From assembly GCA_030615605.1 (NCBI GenBank), contig JAUWYY010000004.1, forward strand, positions 62,001 through 126,000: a stretch of 64,000 bases of DNA, in the 5' to 3' direction. The position numbers and the translations under genes were made by a program. A model generated the notes under the pieces. The model worked only from the letters and a program-made list of their open reading frames with translations, was not told the DNA's origin and made no database searches. Every line of letters starts with the position of its first letter. The stretch's first letter is position 1. Origin of the DNA: a bacterium (GTDB taxonomy: Bacteria; Armatimonadota; Zipacnadia; Zipacnadales; Zipacnadaceae). Below are positions 23,786-32,637 of the stretch, piece after piece.

Positions 23786-25117
23786 GTGTTTGAAGCGTTG
23801 ACTGACAGATTGCAAACCGCGTTCCGTAGGCTCAGCAGTCATGGGAAGCTGAGGCCGCGGGAGGTACGTGAGGGCCTGAAAGAGGTTCGTCTGGCGCTAT
23901 TGGAAGCAGACGTCAACTATCAGGTCGTCAAAGATTTCATAAATGATGTCCAGAATAAGGCGCTCGAGGAAGATATCCTCAGTGGCCTGAATCCCACCGA
24001 GCAGATTGTCAAGATAGTCCACGAGGAACTGGTGCACCTGCTGGGAGATGAGGCAGTACCGCTCAGCTACGGCGACCAGCCGCCAACGGTGATAATTCTC
24101 TGCGGCCTGCAAGGCAGCGGGAAGACTACCACGGCGGGCAAGCTGGCCCGCCGTATCCAGCAGGAAGGGCGCAAGCCGCTGCTGTGTGCCACCGACATCT
24201 ACCGCCCGGCAGCAATTGAGCAGCTCCAGCAGGTCGGCGAGCAGGTGGGTGTTCCAGTCTTTACTATGGGCGAGAATGATCCCGTGGCGATTGCCCGCGC
24301 CGCGGTCAGTTACGCTAAGTCCAACAATCTGGATCCTGTAATCATTGACACCGCCGGTCGCCTGCATATTGACGAGGAGATGATGGACGAGATCGAGCAG
24401 ATCGAGGGCAGTTTCGATGAGCCTGAGACGCTGTTGGTCATAGATGCGCTGACCGGCCAGGATGCGGTCAATGTAGCGCAGGAGTTCGGCCGGCGGGTCG
24501 AGCTGGATGGTCTGATCCTCACCAAGCTGGAGGGGGATGCCCGCGGCGGAGCGGCGCTTTCGGCGCGAGCAGTCACTGGGGTGCCGATAAAGTTTGTGGG
24601 CCTCGGGGAGAAGATGGACGCCCTGGATCTGTTTCATCCCGACCGGATGGCTCAGCGCATTCTGGGCATGGGCGATGTATTAACGCTTATTGAGAAGGCG
24701 CAGCAGACGATTGATCTCGAAGAAGCCCAGCAACTTCAGGAGAAGCTGCTGTCGGCGGAATTTGATCTGGAAGATTTCCGCACTCATCTGAACCGCGTCC
24801 GCGGGATGGGCCCGCTGGATCAACTAATGAAGATGATACCAGGCGCGGCGGGGCTGCCGGATCTTTCCGGCGCCGACATTGACGAAGGCGAGCTGGATAT
24901 GGTGGATGCAATTATCAATTCGATGACCAAACGCGAGCGCCGCAATCCTGATATCATAGATGCCAGCCGCAAGCGTCGTGTTGCCCGCGGCAGCGGCACT
25001 ACCGTTCAGGACGTCAATATCGTGCTTAAGCAGTACCGCGAGCTGTCGAAGATGATGCAGGCGATGACTCAGGGTAAGAGCCTGCAAGTTGGCGGATTGC
25101 AGTTGGGCAAGTCTTGA
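23786..25117 (+). CDS. ffh: Signal recognition particle GTPase Ffh
   Basis: 443 residues, SRP54 type. The N-domain helical bundle includes VRLALLEADVNYQVV. The G-domain has GLQGSGKTTTAGKLA, DTAGR (LHIDEEM), the insertion-box region and TKLEGDARGGAALS. The C-terminal M-domain has MKMIPG and ends KQYRELSKMMQAM. It targets signal-sequence ribosome complexes to the membrane with 4.5S RNA and FtsY. The GTG at 23786 has AGGA 5 nt upstream. It heads the conserved plus-strand block rpsP-khpA-ylqD-trmD-rplS-lepB-rnhB-comM. The SRP RNA gene itself was not found nearby. Confidence 0.97.
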   Translation: MFEALTDRLQTAFRRLSSHGKLRPREVREGLKEVRLALLEADVNYQVVKDFINDVQNKALEEDILSGLNPTEQIVKIVHEELVHLLGDEAVPLSYGDQPPTVIILCGLQGSGKTTTAGKLARRIQQEGRKPLLCATDIYRPAAIEQLQQVGEQVGVPVFTMGENDPVAIARAAVSYAKSNNLDPVIIDTAGRLHIDEEMMDEIEQIEGSFDEPETLLVIDALTGQDAVNVAQEFGRRVELDGLILTKLEGDARGGAALSARAVTGVPIKFVGLGEKMDALDLFHPDRMAQRILGMGDVLTLIEKAQQTIDLEEAQQLQEKLLSAEFDLEDFRTHLNRVRGMGPLDQLMKMIPGAAGLPDLSGADIDEGELDMVDAIINSMTKRERRNPDIIDASRKRRVARGSGTTVQDVNIVLKQYRELSKMMQAMTQGKSLQVGGLQLGKS

Positions 25118-25166
25118 TCTGACCTACTGATTTTAGGGGCAGAGTACCTGAAGGGAGTAGTTGAAG

Positions 25167-25430
25167 TTGGCTACCAGAATTAGACTAAAGCGCACGGGAT
25201 CGCGTCACCAACCCCATTATCGCGTCGTGGTGGTGGATCAAAGAAAGAGCAGAGACGGCCGCTCCATTGAGGAGATCGGCTACTATAACCCGCGTACTGA
25301 CCCCGCAACGATCAACATTGATGGGGATCGCGCACTCTACTGGCTGGGCGTGGGAGCTCAACCCAGTGAGACTGTCCGCTCGCTGCTTGAAAAGACTGGC
25401 GTTATGAAGGCCTTCTCTGGACGTAGTTAG
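25167..25430 (+). CDS. rpsP: 30S ribosomal protein bS16
   Basis: 87 residues from the TTG at 25167, giving MATRIRLKRTG, the usual bS16 N-terminus. AAGGGAG lies 9 nt upstream. The TTG at 25161 is only 3 nt from that site and is rejected. The body HYRVVVVDQRKSRDGRSIEEIGYYNP is the family signature region, shown here in part. It lies 49 nt after ffh, and a membrane-protein gene intervenes before khpA. Confidence 0.95.
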   Translation: MATRIRLKRTGSRHQPHYRVVVVDQRKSRDGRSIEEIGYYNPRTDPATINIDGDRALYWLGVGAQPSETVRSLLEKTGVMKAFSGRS

Positions 25431-25457
25431 CAATTACCCAGGATTAGGTGAGGCGCA

Positions 25458-25889
25458 ATGCGAACTCGCAGAAGCTTCGGGTATGTTAAGAATGTGCTAA
25501 AGTATGCACTGCTTTACTGGGTATCGTCGTTTGTTCTGCTAATGGTCGTCTTGCTTGTGTCTTCGTTGTTCCATGGTAACAACATGATTCAAGGCATTAC
25601 CCTATTGTTTATGTTTCTTATACCGCTGCTGTGCGGGGTGCTAACTGGCTACGTTATGCACCAGCGCACTGGGGCTGGAGCTCTGGCGGGAGCAGCCGTC
25701 GGGTTCATTGTGGTCGTATGGTTGGTCGTCATGAGATACTTCGTGCCCCCACTGGCCGAGGGTGCTGAAACAGTGGATATTTCGAGTATTGTTCCTATCC
25801 TAATAGTCGCAGCGATCATCCCAGGTACCTGCGCCTTAGGAGCGGTGTTAGCGAGCAGACGCGATGAGGCCGGGATCTACCAGCAATAA
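25458..25889 (+). CDS. Four-span membrane protein of unknown function
   Basis: 143 residues with four hydrophobic segments (about 14-37, 42-65, 72-92 and 110-132), a basic N-terminus and a short polar loop with PPLAEGAETVD. Gly/Ala-rich spans with GALAGAAVGF recall small-multidrug or TIGR04086-like membrane proteins, but no family is firmly recognised. GTGAGG lies 4 nt before the ATG. It is wedged between rpsP and khpA, which are normally adjacent, and its DNA is more A+T rich than theirs. Confidence 0.8.
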   Translation: MRTRRSFGYVKNVLKYALLYWVSSFVLLMVVLLVSSLFHGNNMIQGITLLFMFLIPLLCGVLTGYVMHQRTGAGALAGAAVGFIVVVWLVVMRYFVPPLAEGAETVDISSIVPILIVAAIIPGTCALGAVLASRRDEAGIYQQ

Positions 25890-25921
25890 GAACCGATACT
25901 TCACTCCAGGAGTCTGTTAGC

Positions 25922-26152
25922 ATGCAACAGCTTGTTGAATATCTTGTTCAGGCTATCGTGGACGAACCGGAGGCAGTGCATATAACCCCGGTGGAGCGCG
26001 GTGGCATGACCGTCTATCAGATTGAGGTCGCTCAATCAGATTTGGGCAAGGTCATCGGTCGGCACGGACGGACCGCAGACGCGCTACGCATCGTAGTTGG
26101 CGCTGCTGCCAAAACGCGCAATGTGCGCGCCACCGTAGACATTATCTCTTAA
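25922..26152 (+). CDS. khpA: KH-domain RNA-binding protein KhpA (YlqC)
   Basis: 76 residues, a single type II KH domain with the GxxG loop as KVIGRHGRTADALR. The protein partners KhpB in other bacteria, binding RNA and affecting cell elongation and division. AGGAG lies 9 nt before the ATG. Its usual place between rpsP and ylqD/rimM supports the call. Confidence 0.93.
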   Translation: MQQLVEYLVQAIVDEPEAVHITPVERGGMTVYQIEVAQSDLGKVIGRHGRTADALRIVVGAAAKTRNVRATVDIIS

Positions 26153-26212
26153 CACAGAAGCATCTTGCGCCCATTGGCGACAAGGTGTCTGCCGATAAAT
26201 GGAGGAGTGATG

Positions 26213-26713
26213 ATGGGCGTAGTTATCAAGCGCAACGTAATACTTCGTTCAATTGTAACGGAGCAGCTCAAGGAGCAACTCAAAGAAGAGCTGCAGCGTA
26301 ACATTGACGAGATTGACCAGCAAATCCGTCAGATTGATTTCCGGACCCAGCCCTATATTACTGAACTGCAGCGCAGCAACATTCAGCAGGCGATGGCGGT
26401 GCGCGGGCAGATTGAGCAGGAAAAGGAGCGGCAGCGCAGTGTCCGCGAAGCGCTGCTGGAGCGGATGAAGCAGGTCGAGGAGTTGGAACTGGGTGAGGAG
26501 GTCATTCGCGGCGCATTGGAGAGTCAGGTGGAGATTGAAGAGGGTGACAATCTCGCCGAAGTTCTCGGTGGTCGGGAGATTGTCACTAAAGATGACGTGG
26601 TGGTCGAGATCCGCCAGCGCGCCCCCAGCGAAGCAGAGGAGGCTCCGGCGATCATCACAACTCAGACCTCGCGGGCCGGTGACGGAAGCGACCTGATCAT
26701 TCCGGGCACTTAA
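26213..26713 (+). CDS. ylqD: YlqD-family coiled-coil protein
   Basis: 166 residues from the ATG at 26213, which has GGAGG 7 nt upstream; the ATG one codon earlier is too close. It begins MGVVIKRNVILRSIVTEQLK and continues as a long charged coiled coil (EELQRNIDEIDQQIRQID, then a second helix to about residue 105). A small beta domain (EEGDNLAEVLGGREIVTKDDVVVEI) and a disordered C-terminal tail follow. Sequence and position between khpA and trmD fit the YlqD family of Firmicutes and relatives. Its function is unknown in general. rimM, expected next, is missing. Confidence 0.85.
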   Translation: MGVVIKRNVILRSIVTEQLKEQLKEELQRNIDEIDQQIRQIDFRTQPYITELQRSNIQQAMAVRGQIEQEKERQRSVREALLERMKQVEELELGEEVIRGALESQVEIEEGDNLAEVLGGREIVTKDDVVVEIRQRAPSEAEEAPAIITTQTSRAGDGSDLIIPGT

Positions 26714-26776
26714 GAGCTGTGCGGGCTGCCCTTTGTTGGTGAATCGGATGCTATCTCGCGGGTCAGGCGATGGGCC

Positions 26777-27520
26777 ATGCGCATAGAGGTCATTACCATA
26801 TTTCCCGACTTTTTCGGCTCGCCTCTCGACTATAGCATGTTGGCTCGTGCCCGGCAGGCTGAGGCCCTGGCCGTGGAAGTGCACGATCTGCGTAACTGGG
26901 CCACAGATAAGCACCGGGTAGTTGACGACTACCCTTATGGTGGTGGGGCGGGGATGGTGATGAAGCCAGAGCCGCTGATTTTGGCGGTCGAGGATTTGCT
27001 CAGCAGGGCCGGCCCGGACTGCCCGGTCATCCTGCTCACGCCCCAGGGCCAGCAGTTTGATCAGGCCAAAGCGGGACAGTTGGCCAAGCAAGAGCAATTG
27101 ATTCTGATCTGTGGGCATTATGAGGGCGTTGATGAGCGCGTCCGGCAGAGCGTAGTTACTGAGGAGTTGTCGATCGGCGACTACATCCTGACGGGCGGGG
27201 AGCCGGCTGCGCTGGTCGTGATCGAGGCTGTGGCGCGGCTTCTACCGGGAGTCTTGGGCAACCCGGCCTCGCTGGATAGCGAATCATTTGGCGGCGGACT
27301 GCTGGAGTATCCGCACTACACCCGGCCAGCGCAGTGGCGGGGGATGTCGGTGCCGGAGGTGTTACTCAGCGGGCATCACGAGAAGATTCGCCGCTGGCGG
27401 CACAAGCAAGCGCTGCGCCGCACCGGCGAGCGCCGCCCGGAACTGCTGGAGCAACTCGAACTTACTGAACAGGCCAGAGAGCTATTAGCCGAGATAGAGG
27501 CAGAATGTAAGCAGGACTGA
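26777..27520 (+). CDS. trmD: tRNA (guanine-N1)-methyltransferase TrmD
   Basis: 247 residues, SPOUT-class enzyme making m1G37 in tRNAs with G36, which prevents +1 frameshifting. Signature blocks are [33 protein letters not shown] and [16 protein letters not shown], with the trefoil-knot SAM site. The C-terminal [21 protein letters not shown] is the tRNA-contact helix region, shown in short form. It follows ylqD by 63 nt and precedes rplS by 84 nt. Confidence 0.97.
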   Translation: MRIEVITIFPDFFGSPLDYSMLARARQAEALAVEVHDLRNWATDKHRVVDDYPYGGGAGMVMKPEPLILAVEDLLSRAGPDCPVILLTPQGQQFDQAKAGQLAKQEQLILICGHYEGVDERVRQSVVTEELSIGDYILTGGEPAALVVIEAVARLLPGVLGNPASLDSESFGGGLLEYPHYTRPAQWRGMSVPEVLLSGHHEKIRRWRHKQALRRTGERRPELLEQLELTEQARELLAEIEAECKQD

Positions 27521-27604
27521 ACTGTCATCTTTGGGCCTAGTCGGGACCTGGTAATACTGATAGCAGGTGTTCGGTAGCTAAATAGTAGTTAGGAGAAACA
27601 GCCG

Positions 27605-28177
27605 ATGACCAACCTGATAACAAAAGTGGAAAACAAATATATGAAGAAGGATATCCCTCCGGTGGAGCCGGGCGACACTGTGCGGGTGCAGATGCGCATT
27701 GCCACGGGGGGTGGCGATGAACAAGCGACCAGGCTCCACACCTTCGAAGGAACTGTTATTGCCTGCAAAGGTGGCGGAATCAACCGCAGTATTACCGTTC
27801 GCCGGGTCACTTACGGGATCGGCGTTGAGCGGACTTTTCCGCTGCACTCACCAGCAGTGGTTGATGTCGAGATTGTGCGACGCGGCCAGGTCAGCCGCGC
27901 AAAACTCTACTACCTGCGTGACCGTCACGAACGTGCCGCTCGCCTTAAGGAACGCCGGGAGGTAATTGTCAAAGATACCAGTGTTGCGGATACTGAGGAG
28001 GCAGCGACGGCCCCGGAAGCCGAAGCAGTCGCCAGTGAGCCTGAGGTCGGTGAAGAGCCGGAGGCGCAGACTGATGAGGAGCCGGAAACCGACACCGCTG
28101 ACGAGAGCCGTGACGAAGCTGCCGAATCCTCGGAAGTTTCTGAAGAATCCAGCGAAGATACAGACTCAGACTCTTGA
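27605..28177 (+). CDS. rplS: 50S ribosomal protein bL19 with long acidic C-terminal tail
   Basis: 190 residues. Residues 1-118 are bL19 (PPVEPGDTVRVQMRI, FEGTVIACKGGG, TVRRVTYGIGVERTFPLHSP, RAKLYYLR). Residues 119-190 are a low-complexity extension of Glu, Asp, Ser, Thr and Ala ending in DSDS, without counterpart in the usual 115-residue protein. The tail is likely disordered and would sit near the 30S interface, where bL19 contacts 16S rRNA. AGGAG lies 9 nt before the ATG. Confidence 0.95.
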   Translation: MTNLITKVENKYMKKDIPPVEPGDTVRVQMRIATGGGDEQATRLHTFEGTVIACKGGGINRSITVRRVTYGIGVERTFPLHSPAVVDVEIVRRGQVSRAKLYYLRDRHERAARLKERREVIVKDTSVADTEEAATAPEAEAVASEPEVGEEPEAQTDEEPETDTADESRDEAAESSEVSEESSEDTDSDS

Positions 28178-28193
28178 GGTGACTCGCTGACCG

Positions 28194-28829
28194 ATGCAGG
28201 ACATGCTGGCTTTCGAGAATCCCTGGCATATGCTCGCGCTGCTGGGCGGCATCACGGCGCTGCGCGCAGGCATCTCGCGGATGCGCTTTCTAGACCGGAC
28301 GCGAGCCGCGACGCTCGAATTCGTTGACTCCGGGCTTGTTGCTGTGCTACTGGTCTTTTTCATCCTTCGCCCCTTTGTGGTGCAGGCCTTCTATATTCCC
28401 TCGGGCTCTATGGAGCCGACACTGGTGGCCGGCGACCGCATTCTGGTCAGCAAATACATCTACTACTTGGGTGAGCCGCAAGTCAGGGATGTCGTAGTCT
28501 TTGAGGCTCCTCCTCAGGCCTCGACGGAGGAAAAGGATTTTATCAAGCGCGTCGTGGGAGTGCCCGGGGACATCCTCGAATCACGCAACGGCAAGCTATT
28601 CCGCAACGGCGAGCCCGTTGACGAGCCTTATATCCGAGGACCGGTTCCCAGCTACTGGCCGGGCCTCCCCCCGCCCTATAAGGTACCCCCAGGCTACGTG
28701 GTGGTATTCGGGGACAATCGCGGCAACTCCAACGACGGCCACAAGTGGGGGCCGCTGTCCCAAGTCAATCTTATGGGCAAGGCATTCGTGGTGTTCTGGC
28801 CTCCGCATCGTATTGGTGTAGTCCGTTAG
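28194..28829 (+). CDS. lepB: Signal peptidase I
   Basis: 211 residues. One or two N-terminal membrane spans (a strong one at 47-62) precede the catalytic domain. The nucleophile is Ser72 in PSGSMEPTL, the general base Lys118 in DFIKRVVGVPGD, and the box E region is VFGDNRGNSNDGHKWGPL. It cleaves Sec/Tat signal peptides at the outer face of the inner membrane. It directly follows rplS, with the order typical of Firmicutes and Actinobacteria. Confidence 0.96.
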   Translation: MQDMLAFENPWHMLALLGGITALRAGISRMRFLDRTRAATLEFVDSGLVAVLLVFFILRPFVVQAFYIPSGSMEPTLVAGDRILVSKYIYYLGEPQVRDVVVFEAPPQASTEEKDFIKRVVGVPGDILESRNGKLFRNGEPVDEPYIRGPVPSYWPGLPPPYKVPPGYVVVFGDNRGNSNDGHKWGPLSQVNLMGKAFVVFWPPHRIGVVR

Positions 28830-28869
28830 GCCACTGCGCAGAGATGATTGGCCCCTCGGAGTGTCGGCG

Positions 28870-29562
28870 ATGCGCCTGTTTCCTCGATATACAACGCAGT
28901 CGGTGGATGCGCCGCGGACAAAATACCGGGGCTTGCTGCGCACTGTCGAGCAGCAGGCGCAAGCTGCCGGCTACAGGCTGGTGGCGGGAGTAGACGAAGC
29001 TGGCCGGGGTGCGCTATCCGGTCCTGTGGTGGCCGCCGCTATCATATTGCCTCCGCAGCAACGCGTTGCCCACATCGTAGATTCTAAGCGCCTCAGCCCC
29101 GCCCAGCGCGAGTATCTTTTCCACCAACTGCTGTCCGAGAAGATCGGCTGTGCCGTGGGCATAATCCCCGCCGACCAGATTGATGCTCTTAATATCCGTC
29201 GAGCAGCGCTGAAGGCAATGGCGCAAGCCGTCACTGATTTACAACCACAACCGGACTTCGCTCTTATTGACGGCATCGACGCCCCGGAGTTGGCTGTCGC
29301 TCATCGCTGTATAACCGGCGGCGACGCCAGTTGCTATTGTATAGCTGCCGCCTCAATCATCGCTAAGGTATTCCGCGACCGTCTGATGGAGTATCTGGCC
29401 CAGCTTTATCCTCACTACGGCTTCGAACGCAACCGTGGCTACGGGACCGCTGAGCACCTGACGGCACTGCGAAAGTACGGGCCTATCCTGGTGCACCGCC
29501 ACAGCTTTGCCCCGGTGAAACAGTTGAGCCAGATGGAGTTGTTGCCTGATCTGTGCAGATGA
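28870..29562 (+). CDS. rnhB: Ribonuclease HII
   Basis: 230 residues. Active-site carboxylates are visible in AGVDEAGRGALSGPVVAAA (Asp-Glu), the Asp of ALIDGID, and the Asp of KVFRDRLM. VDSKRLSPAQRE is the substrate-recognition segment. The enzyme removes ribonucleotides from RNA-DNA junctions. The ATG at 28870 has GGAG 8 nt upstream; the GTG at 28861 overlaps that site. A 157-nt gap to comM contains no gene I can support; yraN, often found here, is absent. Confidence 0.95.
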   Translation: MRLFPRYTTQSVDAPRTKYRGLLRTVEQQAQAAGYRLVAGVDEAGRGALSGPVVAAAIILPPQQRVAHIVDSKRLSPAQREYLFHQLLSEKIGCAVGIIPADQIDALNIRRAALKAMAQAVTDLQPQPDFALIDGIDAPELAVAHRCITGGDASCYCIAAASIIAKVFRDRLMEYLAQLYPHYGFERNRGYGTAEHLTALRKYGPILVHRHSFAPVKQLSQMELLPDLCR

Positions 29563-29719
29563 TACCGTTGCTCAGTCCGGGCTGCAGAGGAGGGACAAAA
29601 GCCCAGACCTAACCTTCTTGCAGGCTTACGAGTCAGGTGACGAAGTGTGGCGTGGGAGGTCTGCCGCGTGCTCGGGATGAACTATCCAGTGCACTCACTT
29701 GGCAAAAAGGGGTTCTGTT

Positions 29720-31252
29720 ATGCTATCCAGAATTAACAGCGCTGCGGTAATTGGAGTTGATGCTTGTGCGATTCAGGTGGAGGTGGACATCTCCCGGGGG
29801 CTGCGGAGCTTCATCACCGTGGGCCTGCCCGATGCCGCCGTCCGCGAGAGCCGCGAGCGAGTGGAGTCGGCTATTCGCAACAGCGGCTTTGAGTTTCCGG
29901 TGGAGCGCATAACTGTCAACCTGGCGCCCGCTGACATCCGTAAAGAAGGCCCGGCCTTTGACCTGCCCATCGCCCTGGGAATTCTGGTGGCGACCGGACA
30001 GGTGAGCATAGATGATTTGGATGAGGTCTCTGTTATCGGCGAGCTATCCTTGGATGGTCATCTGCGGCGGGTGGCGGGTGCGCTGCCAGTAGCAATCGGC
30101 GCACGCGCCTGGGGCCATCGCGCCCTGATCGTCCCTCCCGGTAATGGTAAAGAGGCGGCTGTGGTTGATGACTTCGAGGTCTACACAGCAGAGAACCTGT
30201 ACGACTGTGTTTGCCTGCTGGAGCAGGGCCTGATGGCAGAGCCGGTCGAGGTCACCGAGGATGATCTCAACCTCGAGGCGCCCAGCTACGCCGTAGACTT
30301 CTCCGATGTCAAGGGACAGCAGCACGTCAAGCGCGCCCTGGAGATCGCGGCTGCCGGCGGGCATAATGTGATAATGATAGGGCCGCCCGGAGCGGGGAAG
30401 ACCATGCTGGCGCGGCGGATGCCCACGATTCTGCCGCCGATGGGGCTGGACGAGGCCCTGGAGGTCACCAAGCTCTACAGCGTCTCGGGGCTACTTACTT
30501 CGAATACCGCTTTGGTCACTACCCGGCCGTTTCGCAATCCCCATCATACGGTCAGTACCGCCGGGCTGATTGGGGGCGGCTCTATCCCGCAGCCTGGTGA
30601 AGTGAGCCTGGCCCACAACGGTGTCTTGTTTCTGGATGAGCTGCCCGAATTTCGCCATGATGCGCTGGAGGTGCTGCGGCAGCCTATGGAAGATGGCACG
30701 GTGACGATCGCCCGCGCCCAGCAGACCCTGACTTTTCCGGCCAACTTTCAACTGATTGCCTCAATGAACCCCTGTCCGTGCGGCTACTATACCGATTCGG
30801 TCAAGGAATGCACGTGCAGTCCCGGGGAGATATCTCGCTATCGCAAGCGCATCAGCGGGCCGCTGCTGGACCGCATTGACATACATATCGAGGTGCCCCG
30901 GCTGGGGGCCGATGAGCTGTTCAAGCGAACGCCGGGTGAGTCGTCAGAGGCTATTCGTGGGCGCATCCGGAGTGCGCGGGAGACGCAGCGTGAGCGGTTC
31001 GCGGATAGCGACTTCCACTCTAACACCCAGATGACTCCCAAGGCGCTGCGAGCTTTCTGCCAGCTTGACGATGAGGTGGAAAGCCTGCTGCGGCAGGCGA
31101 TTGACCAATTTGCGCTATCCGCGCGGGCCCATGACCGCATCGTCAAGCTGGCCCGCACCATCGCCGATTTGGACGGCAGCGAGGATATCGGCGTCCCCCA
31201 TATCGCCGAGGCCGTCCAGTATCGTAGCCTCGACCGGAAGTTGTGGCGGTGA
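29720..31252 (+). CDS. comM: Mg-chelatase-like AAA+ ATPase ComM (YifB)
   Basis: 510 residues from the ATG at 29720, with AAAAAGGGG 8 nt upstream. The N-terminal Lon-like ChlI domain (residues 1-165) contains FITVGLPDAAVRESRERV. The AAA+ core has GPPGAGKTMLARR, FLDELPEF (Walker B) and NPCPCGYYTD. The C-terminal helical domain includes SARAHDRIVKLARTIADL. In transformable bacteria ComM is a hexameric helicase that extends branch migration during DNA uptake; the protein is also widespread in others. It ends the ffh-comM block and converges on serS. Confidence 0.94.
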   Translation: MLSRINSAAVIGVDACAIQVEVDISRGLRSFITVGLPDAAVRESRERVESAIRNSGFEFPVERITVNLAPADIRKEGPAFDLPIALGILVATGQVSIDDLDEVSVIGELSLDGHLRRVAGALPVAIGARAWGHRALIVPPGNGKEAAVVDDFEVYTAENLYDCVCLLEQGLMAEPVEVTEDDLNLEAPSYAVDFSDVKGQQHVKRALEIAAAGGHNVIMIGPPGAGKTMLARRMPTILPPMGLDEALEVTKLYSVSGLLTSNTALVTTRPFRNPHHTVSTAGLIGGGSIPQPGEVSLAHNGVLFLDELPEFRHDALEVLRQPMEDGTVTIARAQQTLTFPANFQLIASMNPCPCGYYTDSVKECTCSPGEISRYRKRISGPLLDRIDIHIEVPRLGADELFKRTPGESSEAIRGRIRSARETQRERFADSDFHSNTQMTPKALRAFCQLDDEVESLLRQAIDQFALSARAHDRIVKLARTIADLDGSEDIGVPHIAEAVQYRSLDRKLWR

Positions 31253-31314
31253 AGCCATTCCCGGAGCTGGGCATCGCAAGAACCATCGGGGTGTCCGACT
31301 TGTAGGTCGGCCAG

Positions 31315-32592
31315 CTAAGGTATCTCCGGCAGAATCTCGGCCATGCCACCCATATAAGGGCGCAATACCTCGGGGATCACGACAGTTCCGCTTTCCTGCT
31401 GATAGTTTTCCAGGATGGCCAGCAATGTCCGGCCAGCAGCTACGCCCGAACCGTTCATGGTGTGCACGAATTCCGGCTTGGCCTGTGGCTGGGGGCGATA
31501 GCGAGTATTGCAGCGTCGCGCCTGGAAGTCACCGTACTGGCTGCACGAAGAGATCTCCAGCCAGCGATCCAGCCCCGGGCAATAGACTTCCAGATCAAAG
31601 GTCTGCTGCGGCTGGAAGCCCATATCGCCAGTACATAGCTGAGTGCGCCGGTAGGGCAACTCCAGCGCCTGCAGTATCACTTCGGCGTCTTTGACCAGCT
31701 TTTCCAGCTCCTCCGAACCCTGCTCCGGCTTGATGAATTTCATCAGTTCTACTTTGTGAAACTGATGGACCCGCACCATCCCCCGCGTATCTTTGCCTGC
31801 CGCCCCCGCCTCGCGCCGGAAACAGGCTGTGTAGGCCGCGTAGTAGATAGGGAGCTGCTCGGCGTTGAGAATCTCGTCCTGATGCATATTGGTCAACGGG
31901 ACCTCAGCGGTGGGTATCAGATAGTAGCCATCGGTTGTCTTGAATAGGTCCTCTTCGAATTTGGGTAGATTAGCCGTGCCGAAAAGAGAGCGCTCGTTAG
32001 CCAGATACGGTGGGAATACCTCTGTGTAGCCGTGCTTCCGAGTGTGGGTGTCGAGCATGAAGTTGATCAGCGCGCGCTCCAGCGTTGCACCGGCTCCGAC
32101 ATCAGTCACGAAGCGGGCCCCGGCCATGCGCGCGGCACCCTGAAAGTCCAGGATGCCAAGTTGCTCGCCAATTTCCCAATGGGGCCGGGGAGCAAAATCA
32201 AACTTTGGCGGCTCGCCCATCTCGTACATCACCACGTTGTCCTGCTCAGACTCACCGATAGGGACTTCATCGAGCGGGATATTGGGCAGTTCGGCCATCA
32301 TCTGGTCGAAGCGCTCTTCCGCCTCGTCAAGCTCCTGCTCCAGCGCCGCCAGCTCAATGCCAATCTGGGTAGAACGCTCTTTGAGCGCTGCGGCGCCGCC
32401 GGTGCGCATGGTATCACCGATCTGCTCAGAGAGTTCGTTCTTTTCGGCGCGCCGGCTCTCCACAGCCTTCAGCAGCTCGCGCCGCTGGGCTTCGGTCGCA
32501 ATCAGCGTGTCGAGGTCAAACTCGTAGCCTCGTTTGTCCAGGGCTTGGCGTATCTTTTCCGGCTCTTCACGTACCAGGCGTCTGTCAAGCAC
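31315..32592 (-). CDS. serS: Seryl-tRNA synthetase
   Basis: 425 residues, class II synthetase. The N-terminal long coiled coil (about 30-100) binds the tRNA-Ser variable arm. Core motifs include [25 protein letters not shown] (motif 2, with the ATP-binding Arg, given in fragments) and [19 protein letters not shown] (motif 3). Two adjacent GTG codons follow an AGGAGGT site. The second, at 32592, yields [13 protein letters not shown], the usual SerS start, with 7-nt spacing. It is convergent with comM; a small CCGAC/GTCGG hairpin lies between them near 31299-31314 without a T-run. Confidence 0.96.
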   Translation of the reverse strand: MLDRRLVREEPEKIRQALDKRGYEFDLDTLIATEAQRRELLKAVESRRAEKNELSEQIGDTMRTGGAAALKERSTQIGIELAALEQELDEAEERFDQMMAELPNIPLDEVPIGESEQDNVVMYEMGEPPKFDFAPRPHWEIGEQLGILDFQGAARMAGARFVTDVGAGATLERALINFMLDTHTRKHGYTEVFPPYLANERSLFGTANLPKFEEDLFKTTDGYYLIPTAEVPLTNMHQDEILNAEQLPIYYAAYTACFRREAGAAGKDTRGMVRVHQFHKVELMKFIKPEQGSEELEKLVKDAEVILQALELPYRRTQLCTGDMGFQPQQTFDLEVYCPGLDRWLEISSCSQYGDFQARRCNTRYRPQPQAKPEFVHTMNGSGVAAGRTLLAILENYQQESGTVVIPEVLRPYMGGMAEILPEIP

Positions 32593-32637
32593 CACGGGTA
32601 CCTCCTGCCGAGTTTACGGCAATCAACGTACCGCTAC

